A stretch of DNA of 64,000 nt from Fluviicoccus sp. (GTDB taxonomy: Bacteria; Pseudomonadota; Gammaproteobacteria; Pseudomonadales; Moraxellaceae). The stretch covers positions 62,001 through 126,000 of the forward strand of contig NZ_JAUSMX010000014.1 of assembly GCF_030646115.1 (NCBI RefSeq), read 5' to 3'. This document shows positions 8,782-18,276 of this stretch, piece after piece (positions within the stretch are counted from its first letter, which is position 1; each line of letters begins with the position of its first letter). The notes beneath the pieces are model-generated. The model saw only the letters and a program-made list of their open reading frames with translations. It did no database searches and was not told the origin of the DNA. A program made the position numbers and the translations under genes.

Positions 8782-9692
8782 GGTTTGGCACTCTCGGCAG
8801 CTGGAGCGGTGACATCTGCGGCAGTTCCTTCTTCCTTTGGCGGTTCCGACGGTGCGGGTGACGGCTCCTCCGTTATTTCCTCGACAGCCGCCTTTTTCGC
8901 CGGAGCCTTGTAAACACCGGTGCGTTTTTGCAGGTCGACAATCCATTTGGCTACGGTGGCATCGGGCTGCGCTTGCAAGGCCTGGTATGCTTCGTAATGC
9001 TTCAGCGCATTGGGCAGATCAGGTAGGTAGAGGTCAGACAGCACGGCCAGATTAAAGTGCGCCTTGCCGTAATTGGGCGACAGGGCGAGGGCTTTTTCAT
9101 AAGCCTCGCGAGCCGCTTTGAAATGCCCTAACTGTTTTTCGGCATAGCCGCTCAGATTCCAGACATAGGGGTTTTTGTCGTTGGCGGCCTGGGCCTTTTT
9201 CAGCAATTCAACTGCTTCGGCCGGTTTTTTCTGGGCCAGGCGAATCAGTGCCTGATTAAGCACCGGACCCGTCAGGGTCGGCGCCTGCACCTGAATGGCC
9301 TCGAACAAGGCATAGGCTTCCTCTTGGCGGTTTTCCTTCATCATGGCCAAAGCGCGTTCAAATTCCGGCTGAAGGTTGCGTGCCAGTTGTTTCTGACCGG
9401 CATCCAGCTGGGTCACTACTTCAGGGCCTTTGGAGGTGTCGGCTCCGGCAGTCGTGGTTTTACCGTCGGCATCCCGCGCCTTGGTTTCGCCTTTGGCGGC
9501 TCGTTCACGCGCCAGCTTTTCCAGATCCGGCTCACTGCTGATTTCTTCAGCGGTAGGTGCGGGTACATCGGCGTTTGCCATTACCGGCTTTTCTTTCATG
9601 GAAGAGCAGCCGGACAGGGCGGCACCCATGACCAGCAGGCATAGGCCTGAGGACTTGCGAATGAAGCAGCCCGTATCATCAATAAATTTCAT
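8778..9692 (-). CDS. TPR lipoprotein
   Basis: 304 residues with a lipobox ALSGC (C29), so probably outer-membrane anchored. TPR units run from about 105 to 235 (for example NPYVWNLSGYAEKQLGHFKA and the next repeat with AREAYEKALALSPNYGKAHFNLA). The tail is Pro/Glu/Ala-rich. It overlaps the gene before by 14 bases and the gene after by four. Role by context: outer-membrane end of the AgmX/ExbBD machine, comparable in kind to the TPR lipoprotein GltE of Myxococcus; homology not tested. Confidence 0.82.
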   Translation of the reverse strand: MKFIDDTGCFIRKSSGLCLLVMGAALSGCSSMKEKPVMANADVPAPTAEEISSEPDLEKLARERAAKGETKARDADGKTTTAGADTSKGPEVVTQLDAGQKQLARNLQPEFERALAMMKENRQEEAYALFEAIQVQAPTLTGPVLNQALIRLAQKKPAEAVELLKKAQAANDKNPYVWNLSGYAEKQLGHFKAAREAYEKALALSPNYGKAHFNLAVLSDLYLPDLPNALKHYEAYQALQAQPDATVAKWIVDLQKRTGVYKAPAKKAAVEEITEEPSPAPSEPPKEEGTAADVTAPAAESAKP

Positions 9693-12600
9693 CGATCAGC
9701 TCTTCCAGTTGCTCGCGCTTGTTGTAACGTCCGGGGGACAACTCCGCCAGCGCGTCGAAACTTTTTTGCACATACTCGTCATACACTTCCTGAGTGACCA
9801 GTTCAGCGTTGACCTTGTGAATGGCAATAGCCTTGTCTGACAGTGGTTCAGCCTGTTCTTCCAGCAAAATGCCGTATTGCTCCAGTTCAAGGTCGCTCAG
9901 TCCCTTCGGTCGTTCGCTCTTAACGAGGTCGTTGGCCATGATGCGGTAGATTTCGCCTTGCTGATGATTGGCGGCAGTGGTGAACTCAGCCACGCCAATA
10001 GCCGCGACCTTGTTATAAGCGTTCAGGGTCGCCTGCATGGCTTTCTTCTTCAGCAGAATGCTTTGCTTCAACGGCTGCTTGATTGGCAGGGAAACAAACG
10101 CATCATAAGACGGCTGACTTAATTTGAAGTGAGCCATCGCACCGAAATACTTGATGCGGGGCGATGCCGAGGCTGCCAGTTTGTCGTACAGCTGAGCCAG
10201 CGTCTTGAGATCCGCCAACTGCTCCGGAATCTGTTGCAGCGCAACGTGCTGCTGGTAAATCTTGTAGGTGGCTTCACCGCGAAGATCCGGAGGGTTGGAG
10301 GTGTCGCTGGCATACTTTTGGTAAATGCGAAGGGCGGCATCGGTCTGCTTGCCCTTTTCGTACATTTCGGCGGCCAGCCACAGCGCCTCGCGGGCTGCCT
10401 GCGGGCTCTTCTTCTGGTCACGGGCGGCAATGACTTCAAACTGGGCGGCGGCATTGGCGATATCGCCGGATTTCTCATAGGCCATCGCCAGCTTTTCCGG
10501 AATGGTCTGTGACAGCGGACTGTCCGGATAACGCTCACGGAAGGAGATCAGCACCGGAATGGCTTCCTTGTACTTCTCGCCATTCAGCAGCACGCTGGCG
10601 GCGTCGAAATCGGAGGAGGTGCGGATCTTTGGGTCAGCCGAAGCCTGAGCGGCTTTCTGGAAGAAGGCGGACGCCTCTTCCGGTTTCTTGTCGTCGCGCA
10701 GCTTTTCGGCCTGGCGATAATAAGTGGTCGCCAACCGGTCTTGATAACGTGTTTTCAGCTTGGCGTCCGGAATCGAGAAAGCCATGACTTGCTGGTATGA
10801 CTTTTCTGCATTTGCAAAGTCGCCTTTGTCAAATTGGGCGTCGGCAATGACGCTGGATGCCTCCAGTCGCAGCGACTCCTGGACCGGCGGGTTGATGGCC
10901 AGCAGGGCATGTGCGTTCCGCACGGCGCCATCATAGTCCTTGAAGTGCAAATTCAGGTTGATCATGCCCTGCAGCATAATGGCAGCTTGGGGATCCTGGG
11001 GATAACGCCCCACGTAAGCCGTTACGCCGGCTTCAAGATCCTTGGCCAATTGTCGGGAAACATCGTCCGGCTCTTTCCATAGTTCAAAAATCTGCTGGAT
11101 TTGGCCCTGGATGATTTTCGGGGTGTTGGTTTCCTGCGGAAACTTTTCCGCGAAACGCAAGACAGCGGCCGAACGTTGAGTCATTAATTTCTGGCGGGCA
11201 GCAGCATCTTCACCCAGGGACTTGTCCCAGTCCTGATAGCTCAGTAAGGCAAAGTAGGCGGAGTCAGCCGCCTTTGGGTTGTTGTATTCGTAAGCCGTCT
11301 TCTCAAACTCGGGAATGGCTTCTGAATAGTGCTTGGCCGAATAGAGCGCTTCCGCCAGCAGTTGGTTGATGGCAATGGCGTCCTGCTCAGCCGGTTTCAG
11401 CGACAGATGGGTGCGATACCATGTGGCGGCTTTCAGGAAGTCGCCTTCATTGTTGTCCATTTGCGCCAAGGCATGATAGTGCTTGGCGAGGTCAACAATG
11501 TGTCCTTCCAGAATTGGGCGCAGGCGTAGCCGTGAAGCTTCGTCCGCCTGTTTCCAGTAAGCGCCTTCCGGATTGTAATGCTTGATGAATTCTTCTTTGG
11601 CCAGGATGACCTGAGCCGGGAATCCGCCTAGCTGGTAAATATTGATGATGCCGGTGCTGAGTTCGGGAGCACTGGGATCAAAGGGGTGACGGTTGATGAA
11701 GGCTGCATAGGTTTCAGCCGCATTGCTGAACTGGCGTTTGGCAAGGTAAGCTTGGGCCAGATTGGTGTAAATGCCTGACTCGAAAAACTTTTCGCCTTCC
11801 TTTTCGAAGTAGGCGTCAACCGACTTCGGGCCGTCCATCATCATGAAGGTCAGGCTGATGACTTCGAAGGAGTCTTGCAGCTTGGCTTCTTCCTGCTTGC
11901 TCTTTTTCGGTTTGACCATGATTTTTTCGGCAAACTGGAAGAACAGGGGCAGGGAGCCTTCAAAGTCAGAGGCGCGATAGAGCGCCCAACCCCGCTTGTA
12001 GAGCGAGCTGTCATAAAAGTCAGAGGATTTGCTTTCAAGCACCTTTTGATAGTAACCGGCGGCTTCGGTGAACCGGTTGCCCGCAAAAGCGTCTTCACCC
12101 AGCCGGAAATAGACTTCGACCAGATAAGGCGTCTGCGGATATTTGCTGGCCAACTCCTTGAGGGCGGCAGCAGACTCGGCTTTCTTGCCCATCAGGTCGT
12201 AAGTCTTGGCCAGATCATAATAAATATCTGCCTTGGCTTCAGGGGTGGTCATCCGCGACAGGAGATCCTGATAAAAGGCGACACTGTCTTCCAGCAGTTT
12301 TTGTTCTTCTTTTTCGGCGGCGAACTTGCTGTTTCCGAGTTTCAGTTTGCGGGCAACCTGCAGATAGGCATTGGCTGTACCGGGATCCTTGGCTTGCCGC
12401 GCCTGTTCCAGAATTTGCAGGTACAGGCTTTCATTGAGTTTTTCGTTGACCTGTTCATCCAGTGAAAGCGGTCTCTTGACGACCTCCACGGCATTGTCAC
12501 CGGTCGGCAGGGGTTGCCCCCCGTCAGGAGCAGAAGCGGGAGCAGTCAGATCGCCGACACGCTGAAGCTGCACTCGGTTTGCAGGCAATTGATCGTCAAG

Positions 12601-12834
12601 TTTGGGGATGTCAATATTAACCCGGTCCAGGCTAGCCAAAGTGCGGCGGGTTTTGACGCCGTATGCCTGAGTGTTAACCGGGACTTTGCCGGGCAAGGCA
12701 TTGGAGCTCGCAGCAGGAATGGCGGGAGTTGGAGCCGTTGCCGCCGGGGGAGTAGGGGCAACGCTGCAGGCCGCCAACAGGACGGCGGCGGGCAGGGGAC
12801 TCAGACGGAACAATAGTTTTGGGTTCATCATCAT
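9679..12834 (-). CDS. large TPR lipoprotein (1051 residues)
   Basis: Begins with a signal peptide ending in a lipobox LLAAC (C23), followed by a Pro/Ala/Thr linker. The rest is built of TPR-like helix pairs from about 150 to 950, many with the Tyr-rich form seen in cell-envelope TPR proteins (for example YYDLAKTYDLMGKKAESAA). The size and arrangement recall AgmU/GltD of the Myxococcus gliding complex, which is inference from layout only. Start codons at 12834, 12831 or 12828 are equivalent. It overlaps the upstream stop by four bases. Confidence 0.85.
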   Translation of the reverse strand: MMMNPKLLFRLSPLPAAVLLAACSVAPTPPAATAPTPAIPAASSNALPGKVPVNTQAYGVKTRRTLASLDRVNIDIPKLDDQLPANRVQLQRVGDLTAPASAPDGGQPLPTGDNAVEVVKRPLSLDEQVNEKLNESLYLQILEQARQAKDPGTANAYLQVARKLKLGNSKFAAEKEEQKLLEDSVAFYQDLLSRMTTPEAKADIYYDLAKTYDLMGKKAESAAALKELASKYPQTPYLVEVYFRLGEDAFAGNRFTEAAGYYQKVLESKSSDFYDSSLYKRGWALYRASDFEGSLPLFFQFAEKIMVKPKKSKQEEAKLQDSFEVISLTFMMMDGPKSVDAYFEKEGEKFFESGIYTNLAQAYLAKRQFSNAAETYAAFINRHPFDPSAPELSTGIINIYQLGGFPAQVILAKEEFIKHYNPEGAYWKQADEASRLRLRPILEGHIVDLAKHYHALAQMDNNEGDFLKAATWYRTHLSLKPAEQDAIAINQLLAEALYSAKHYSEAIPEFEKTAYEYNNPKAADSAYFALLSYQDWDKSLGEDAAARQKLMTQRSAAVLRFAEKFPQETNTPKIIQGQIQQIFELWKEPDDVSRQLAKDLEAGVTAYVGRYPQDPQAAIMLQGMINLNLHFKDYDGAVRNAHALLAINPPVQESLRLEASSVIADAQFDKGDFANAEKSYQQVMAFSIPDAKLKTRYQDRLATTYYRQAEKLRDDKKPEEASAFFQKAAQASADPKIRTSSDFDAASVLLNGEKYKEAIPVLISFRERYPDSPLSQTIPEKLAMAYEKSGDIANAAAQFEVIAARDQKKSPQAAREALWLAAEMYEKGKQTDAALRIYQKYASDTSNPPDLRGEATYKIYQQHVALQQIPEQLADLKTLAQLYDKLAASASPRIKYFGAMAHFKLSQPSYDAFVSLPIKQPLKQSILLKKKAMQATLNAYNKVAAIGVAEFTTAANHQQGEIYRIMANDLVKSERPKGLSDLELEQYGILLEEQAEPLSDKAIAIHKVNAELVTQEVYDEYVQKSFDALAELSPGRYNKREQLEELIDEIY

Positions 12835-14741
12835 TTGCCGGTATTTTCCTTGGGAGCCGGGGCAACTTTGCTTTCAGCGCGCTCCATGCCAAGGTAGGTT
12901 TCACCCAGATAGTTTGTCAGGACATCACGCCGGTCCTGCAACAAAGACTTGGCCAGTGTGCGCAGATAACTCCGGTATTCCTGCCGCGATTCCGCCACAC
13001 GAATCTGCAGTTTGTCGATTTGGTCCTGAAGTACGGGCAGGCGCTGACTGTACGCAGCCTTGGAAATTTGCTGGTTGTCGGACAGCAGGCTGTCGAGAAC
13101 CGCCAGACGGCTCTTGCTTTCCCGTAACTGAGTGGTGGTTTGCTGGAGCTTGTCAAAAATTTCGTCACGCGAGGCGGCATGGCGGGCAATTTCGAACAAG
13201 GTGACGCTTTTAAGCCGGTCAAGGCGCTGGGCAGCGTCCTGAACGTCGCGCTCCAAGGCGGGAGACTTCATTTTTTGTAGCTTGCGGCCCATGCGGTTGA
13301 GTTGTTGCAAACGTGCATTTTCGGCCTGGCTGGCGGCATCGGTATAGGCATCTGCGGTGGTATTCATCTGCTTGAAGCGCAGTTGAAGGTCCTGCCAGCG
13401 CTTGACCAGTGTGACATAGTTGTCCTTGAGCGCCTGCTGCCGGTCGGCAAGGGCCGAGATACCGTCCTTACGCAACTCCAGGGTGTTGGCGATATCCTTG
13501 AGTCCGGCAATGTCGCGCTGACGCTGTTCCATCAACAGCGAGAGTCGAGTTAATTGCTGGTACTGCCGGAAGCCTTCATTGAAGGAGGGGGATGCGAACA
13601 GTTTGCCGAAAAGTCCTGACGTTATTGCGTCATTAGTTGCCGGTATGGGCTTGACATTCAAAGGGTCCAGATCCTCGGTGTTGACGAGTTTCGGCGCCAG
13701 AATGTCCGGCCAGTTTTCGGCATCAACACGCAAGGCGTTTTTCTCAACCATCACGAGTTGTTCGCGCAGCACCTGGGAAGCAATCCGGTAGCCGGACGTG
13801 GCTTGAGCCTTGAAACCCATTTCCTCGTAAACACGGGCGCTGAGCAGGAAAGACTCCTGTACCGCCGGATCGGCGGGATTGCGGCGTTGCAACTCAAGGC
13901 AGGCCGGCAGTGTGCGCGCATAATCCTTCTGCATGAAGTGGGTATAAGCCAGCGTCAGCAGCGACTGATTGCTGTATGGTCCTTCCAGTCGCACCCTCAA
14001 CAAGGAGTCTCTGGCAGCTTGGTTGTTGCCCGCCTTAAGATGGTGGAACGCTACGGCCAGTGACGCCTTGTCCCGCAGGTTTTGACTTTCTTCATCCTGG
14101 CCGGCTTGATCCACCAGGCTATTGAGGCGCAGCAGGCCGGGCTCCGGTTTATTGTTCTGGAGATAGGCGATACCCAGATTGTAGAGGCCGTAATTAGCCA
14201 TGACGCCTTCGCCAGGCATGTCCTGAAGCATGTTGATGGCTTCGTTGTACTGCTTTTTCCGGATCAGGATGTTGGCCAGCATCAGTCGCCGTTCTGACTC
14301 CTGATAACTGGTCAGGTTGGCAGCAGGCTTGCGAAGGTAATTCTCGGTCGGGGCGTCATTACCCATCTGGTAAAGGAGCTTGCCGTAGCGAACCCAAGGC
14401 ATGTTCCGGGTGCTCGAAGGAATGTCCTGTGCCTGAACGCGGGAAATGGCGACATCGCCCTCGCGGGGGAGCCCGAATTCGGTGTACAGATCTCCCAGCA
14501 GCATTTCCGTGGTCGGATCGTCAATGCTGAATACACCAGATTGCTTGGCACTCAGCAAATGATTCAGGGCGGAAAAGTGATGCCCCAGATGGTAGTCAAA
14601 ATAAATCTGGCCGAAGACCGGCTCGCTGATGTTCGTAGATACATCAAGGCGCTTTCGCAAGTCGACGGCTTGCGATGTTCCCGTCAGGAGGGCGAGGGCG
14701 GCAATTCCCCATCGCCATTGTCTGTTTGGTCTGAGCTTCAT
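12831..14741 (-). CDS. periplasmic TPR/coiled-coil protein (636 residues)
   Basis: N-terminal signal peptide (LALLTGTSQA), then TPR-like repeats to about residue 300, including YNEAINMLQDMPGEGVMANYGLYNLG. Residues from about 385 to 610 are rich in Leu, Gln, Arg and Asp heptads and are probably a long coiled coil. This suggests an elongated periplasmic part of the envelope machine. It overlaps the large TPR lipoprotein gene by four bases. No enzyme motif was seen. Confidence 0.82.
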   Translation of the reverse strand: MKLRPNRQWRWGIAALALLTGTSQAVDLRKRLDVSTNISEPVFGQIYFDYHLGHHFSALNHLLSAKQSGVFSIDDPTTEMLLGDLYTEFGLPREGDVAISRVQAQDIPSSTRNMPWVRYGKLLYQMGNDAPTENYLRKPAANLTSYQESERRLMLANILIRKKQYNEAINMLQDMPGEGVMANYGLYNLGIAYLQNNKPEPGLLRLNSLVDQAGQDEESQNLRDKASLAVAFHHLKAGNNQAARDSLLRVRLEGPYSNQSLLTLAYTHFMQKDYARTLPACLELQRRNPADPAVQESFLLSARVYEEMGFKAQATSGYRIASQVLREQLVMVEKNALRVDAENWPDILAPKLVNTEDLDPLNVKPIPATNDAITSGLFGKLFASPSFNEGFRQYQQLTRLSLLMEQRQRDIAGLKDIANTLELRKDGISALADRQQALKDNYVTLVKRWQDLQLRFKQMNTTADAYTDAASQAENARLQQLNRMGRKLQKMKSPALERDVQDAAQRLDRLKSVTLFEIARHAASRDEIFDKLQQTTTQLRESKSRLAVLDSLLSDNQQISKAAYSQRLPVLQDQIDKLQIRVAESRQEYRSYLRTLAKSLLQDRRDVLTNYLGETYLGMERAESKVAPAPKENTGK

Positions 14742-14768
14742 GGTGGCTATGATCCTGGCCCTGGCGGC

Positions 14769-15296
14769 TTAGTTGCGGCTTTCCCACTCATTGAAGTTGA
14801 ATATCGCCGGCAGGGCGCCGGAGGGGTCTTCCGCAGCCTTGATCTGCAGTATCTTGCGCAGGCTGCCCTTGCTGAAGTTATAGCTGACCGTGCGCTGGAA
14901 GTCCTTGCCTCGGGCGTCATAGCCGTTGATTACGGCTTTGAGTGTGTGTTGTCCGCTGGCAAAGTTGCCCATGAACACGCGATGCAGGCCCCCCTTGCCC
15001 AAGGCTGCCGTTTCCTGTTCGGAGTAGGCGTGGTAACCCACGTGCTGGTCGTCAACGCTGAGGTTGATGTCAACCAGCCGGACTCGGCTGCCGGCATTGA
15101 CCCCGAGCAGGATGGCGGCGCTGGAACTGGGATACAGCAACTCGCTTTCGAGTTGGGTGATTTCCCGGTTCAGGTTGAGGATGTCGGACTTCAGGTCCTG
15201 CAGATCGGCAGGTACACTGCTTTCACCGGCGGCGAACGAAGCATTGATGGCAATGGCGGCAAGGATGCCGGCAACAAACGTGATTCCCTTGTTCAT
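14769..15296 (-). CDS. secreted coiled-coil protein, first gene of the envelope operon
   Basis: 175 residues from the ATG at 15296, which gives the signal peptide MNKGITFVAGILAAIAINASF; an ATG four codons earlier is also in frame. A heptad segment follows (about 35-53, DLKSDILNLNREITQLESEL), then a domain with beta-like sequence (SSSAAILLGVNAG, VRLVDINLSVDDQ, HTLKAVINGYDARG). The second part reads like a peptidoglycan- or membrane-adjacent beta-sandwich, but I recognise no family. It lies 27 bases before the 636-residue TPR gene. Confidence 0.75.
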   Translation of the reverse strand: MNKGITFVAGILAAIAINASFAAGESSVPADLQDLKSDILNLNREITQLESELLYPSSSAAILLGVNAGSRVRLVDINLSVDDQHVGYHAYSEQETAALGKGGLHRVFMGNFASGQHTLKAVINGYDARGKDFQRTVSYNFSKGSLRKILQIKAAEDPSGALPAIFNFNEWESRN

Positions 15297-15508
15297 GATA
15301 GTGTGCAATTGGCTGGTTAATTTTAATTCGCCGCCCGTATCGGTCCGGCGCCATAGTCATTGTTGAATCCTGCAGGAGATTAACGCATAAGGCGTTGCTT
15401 CAGTCAAAGGGTAGATGCGCTGCAATTGGTGAAGCACTTGGCAACGTAGGTTCTTGCAGGTGTTTCAGGAATGTACATAGATGTAAATCAGGTTCGGGGG
15501 TGAGCGGG

Positions 15509-16654
15509 GTGAAAATAGTTGCTGATGAAAACATGGCGCGGGTCAGGGAGTTGTTTGGCGATCTTGGGGAGCTGACCTGCTTGCCGGGACGTTCCATCAG
15601 TCCCGAAGATGTGGCCGAGGCCGATGTCCTGCTGGTGCGGTCCGTAACCAGAGTTGACTCGGCGCTGCTGGCAGGCAGCCGCATACGTTTTGTCGGCACA
15701 GCCACCATCGGCACGGATCATCTGGACCTGCCCTGGTTAAGCGGCGCAGGAATTGTGACTGCATCAGCACCTGGTTGCAATGCCCGCAGCGTGGTGGAGT
15801 ATGTACTGGCGGCCCTGTTCGAACTTTGGCGGCGCGACCGGCTTGATTGGGACCGGCGTGTTTTTGGCGTGGTTGGACTGGGCAATGTTGGCGCCAGGCT
15901 GGCCAGAACCTTGCAGGGCCTGGGACTGAAGGTTGTGGGCTGTGACCCCTTTGTCAGTCACCCCGATATCCGGCAGTTGCCGCTGGATGAACTGCTCGCC
16001 GAGGCGGATGTCCTTTCCCTGCATACCCCGCTGACGCATGACGGCAGTTATCCCACCTGGCATTTGTTTGATGACAGCCGGTTAAGATCTTTGCGGAAAA
16101 ACACCATTCTAATCAATACCGGGCGCGGCGATGTTGTCGATAACACTGCGTTGCTCCGTTTGCTGCGCGAGGGCTTCCTGGAAGGTTCGGATGTGGCTCT
16201 GGATGTCTGGGAAAATGAACCCGGTATTGATCCGGAGTTGCTACGGGCGGTGGCCATAGGCACGCCTCATATTGCCGGTTACAGCCAAGAGGGCAAGTGG
16301 CAAGGCAGCCTGATGGTGCGCGAGGCTCTCTGCCGTTTTCTCGGGAAGCCTTCCGGCCTGCCGCTGCAGGCTGAGTCCTTGGTGGAGGCCGGGTCGTTGC
16401 TGATGTCCGGTACGGGGTGGCGGGCGCTTGCAGGGGTGGTGGAGTCGGTTTACCCGCTGCTGCACGACGATGCGGCATTACGTGAGGTAACGAGTGCTTC
16501 CGGGGCGCCGGACCGCAAAACCGGCTTCGATGGTTTGCGTAAGAACTATGGCGTGCGCCGGGAGTTTTCAGCCTGGCGTGTGCAAACAACAGTCCCGCCG
16601 GATGCGCTGACTTTGTCGCGCTTGCAGGCCTTGGGCTTCAAAGTGGCGGATTGA
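15509..16654 (+). CDS. pdxB: erythronate-4-phosphate dehydrogenase
   Basis: Oxidises 4-phosphoerythronate to 2-oxo-3-hydroxy-4-phosphobutanoate in pyridoxal 5'-phosphate synthesis. The NAD-binding motif GVVGLGNVGARLA, the DPF region and the catalytic pattern NTGRGDVVD ... ALDVWENEP are those of the D-2-hydroxyacid dehydrogenase family, and the extra C-terminal PdxB domain is present. I chose the GTG at 15509 because it gives MKIVADENM, the standard PdxB start, and 381 residues; the frame is open further upstream, where the sequence is unlike the family. Confidence 0.93.
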   Translation: MKIVADENMARVRELFGDLGELTCLPGRSISPEDVAEADVLLVRSVTRVDSALLAGSRIRFVGTATIGTDHLDLPWLSGAGIVTASAPGCNARSVVEYVLAALFELWRRDRLDWDRRVFGVVGLGNVGARLARTLQGLGLKVVGCDPFVSHPDIRQLPLDELLAEADVLSLHTPLTHDGSYPTWHLFDDSRLRSLRKNTILINTGRGDVVDNTALLRLLREGFLEGSDVALDVWENEPGIDPELLRAVAIGTPHIAGYSQEGKWQGSLMVREALCRFLGKPSGLPLQAESLVEAGSLLMSGTGWRALAGVVESVYPLLHDDAALREVTSASGAPDRKTGFDGLRKNYGVRREFSAWRVQTTVPPDALTLSRLQALGFKVAD

Positions 16655-16765
16655 GGCTTGGCCTCATGAAATTCGCAAAATACTTCATTGAAGCGCGATG
16701 ATATTGCACGGATTTCGTCTAGAATCTAGCGGTTTTTTCATTCATAGAGGCAGGAGAGGCCCGCC

Positions 16766-18181
16766 ATGCTCAATCTCTTTGTGGCGATCTATTTGCTGGT
16801 GTCGATCGGTATCGGCCTGTATGCGGCCCGGAGGGTTCACAGCAGCAAGGACTATGTGGTCGCAGGTAGAAGCCTGCCGCTGTACATTACCACGGCCACG
16901 GTTTTTGCTACCTGGTTCGGTTCTGAAACCGTGCTGGGCACATCATCGACCTTTATCAATGAAGGCATGGGCGGCATTGTCGCCGACCCGTTTGGCGCCT
17001 CGTTGTGCCTGATTCTGGTGGGGGTGTTTTTCGCAGGCAAGCTGTACCGCATGAACCTGTTGACCATCGGTGATTTCTTCAAGCAGAAATATGGTCGCGG
17101 CGTCGAACTGGCAACTTCCGCCGCCATCATGCTTTCTTATCTGGGCTGGGTGGCGGCGCAGTTGAGTGCGCTGGGGCTGGTGTTCAATGTGCTTTCGCAG
17201 GGCGCAATCAGCCTGCAGCAGGGCGTTGTGCTGGGGGCTGCCATTGTGGTGCTGTATACGGTCTATGGCGGAATGTGGTCGGTGGCGTTGACCGATTTCA
17301 TCCAGATGATCGTGATCGTGGTGGGCATGCTTTACGTAGGTTACATTGTGACCGGCGAAGTGCAGGGCGGAGCCGCCGCTGTGATTGAGCATGCCGCCAA
17401 CGCCGGTAAATTCAATTTCTGGCCTGATGCCTCCCTGGCGGGCATTCTGGCGTTTGTCGGTGCTTTGGTGACGTTGGGACTGGGTTCCATTCCCCAGCAG
17501 GATGTATTCCAGCGCGTCATGTCGGCCAAGGATGAAAAAACGGCGGTTCACAGCGCCGTGCTGGGGGGCGTGCTGTATTTCCTCTTTGCCTTCATCCCTA
17601 TTTTCCTGGCCTATTCGGCGTTCCTGATTGACAGCCAGATGGTGGACAAGCTGCTGCAGAGTGACAGCCAGCTGGTGCTGCCGACACTGATTCTGGAACA
17701 CACTCCGTTATTGGCCCAGATCATGTTTTTTGGAGCCTTGCTGTCGGCAATCATGAGTACTGCTTCCGGTACCTTGCTGGCCCCGTCCACCATTTTTGCG
17801 GAGAATGTTCTGAAGCCGTGGATGGGTCACATTTCCGACCGGAACTTCCTGCACATCATCCGCACGGTGGTGCTGGTGTTCGGTGTTTGCGTCACCTTGT
17901 TTGCACTCAACTCTGACTCGTCCATTTTCGAGATGGTCGAGAATGCCTATAAAGTGACCCTGGTTGCCGCCTTTGTGCCGCTGGCGGCGGGCGTGTACTG
18001 GTCCCGCGCCAATACCCAGGGGGCGGTGGTGTCAATTGTCTTCGGCGTGGTGGTGTGGCTGACCCTGGAAATCATTGCCCCGGAAGGCATCTGTCCGCCG
18101 CAACTGGCTGGGCTGGCGGCTGCCATGATCGGCATGCTGGTGGGTTCCCTGACTCCCCGTTTTATTCGCTCGCCGGAGTGA
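16766..18181 (+). CDS. sodium:solute symporter family protein
   Basis: 471 residues with about 13 hydrophobic helices. SSS-family features include the DYVVAGRSLPLY segment after the first helix, ATWFGSETVLG, and the GGMWSVALTDFIQM segment of helix 5 to 6. The family imports solutes such as pantothenate, proline or acetate with sodium; the substrate cannot be told. It has a good ribosome-binding site (GGCAGGAGAGG region before the ATG). Confidence 0.92.
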   Translation: MLNLFVAIYLLVSIGIGLYAARRVHSSKDYVVAGRSLPLYITTATVFATWFGSETVLGTSSTFINEGMGGIVADPFGASLCLILVGVFFAGKLYRMNLLTIGDFFKQKYGRGVELATSAAIMLSYLGWVAAQLSALGLVFNVLSQGAISLQQGVVLGAAIVVLYTVYGGMWSVALTDFIQMIVIVVGMLYVGYIVTGEVQGGAAAVIEHAANAGKFNFWPDASLAGILAFVGALVTLGLGSIPQQDVFQRVMSAKDEKTAVHSAVLGGVLYFLFAFIPIFLAYSAFLIDSQMVDKLLQSDSQLVLPTLILEHTPLLAQIMFFGALLSAIMSTASGTLLAPSTIFAENVLKPWMGHISDRNFLHIIRTVVLVFGVCVTLFALNSDSSIFEMVENAYKVTLVAAFVPLAAGVYWSRANTQGAVVSIVFGVVVWLTLEIIAPEGICPPQLAGLAAAMIGMLVGSLTPRFIRSPE

Positions 18182-18229
18182 GACAACAATTAAATACCGT
18201 CCAGGTGCTGCCAAAAGCGGCGCTTGGCC

Positions 18230-18251
18230 TTATTATCGCCCTTGATAATAA
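18230..18251. other. short AT-rich inverted repeat upstream of 18277 gene
   Basis: TTATTATC and GATAATAA form a perfect eight-base-pair palindrome with a six-base loop, 25 bases before the start codon of the next gene. It could be an operator or a weak hairpin; no T-run follows. Confidence 0.3.
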
Positions 18252-18276
18252 AAACAGACCATTTGAGGATTTCCGC

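Noticed and set aside
18055-18276. Extension of the secreted protein gene into the symporter gene
   Set aside because: The upstream part is in another frame of the symporter; the ATG at 18277 has a ribosome-binding site and a signal peptide.
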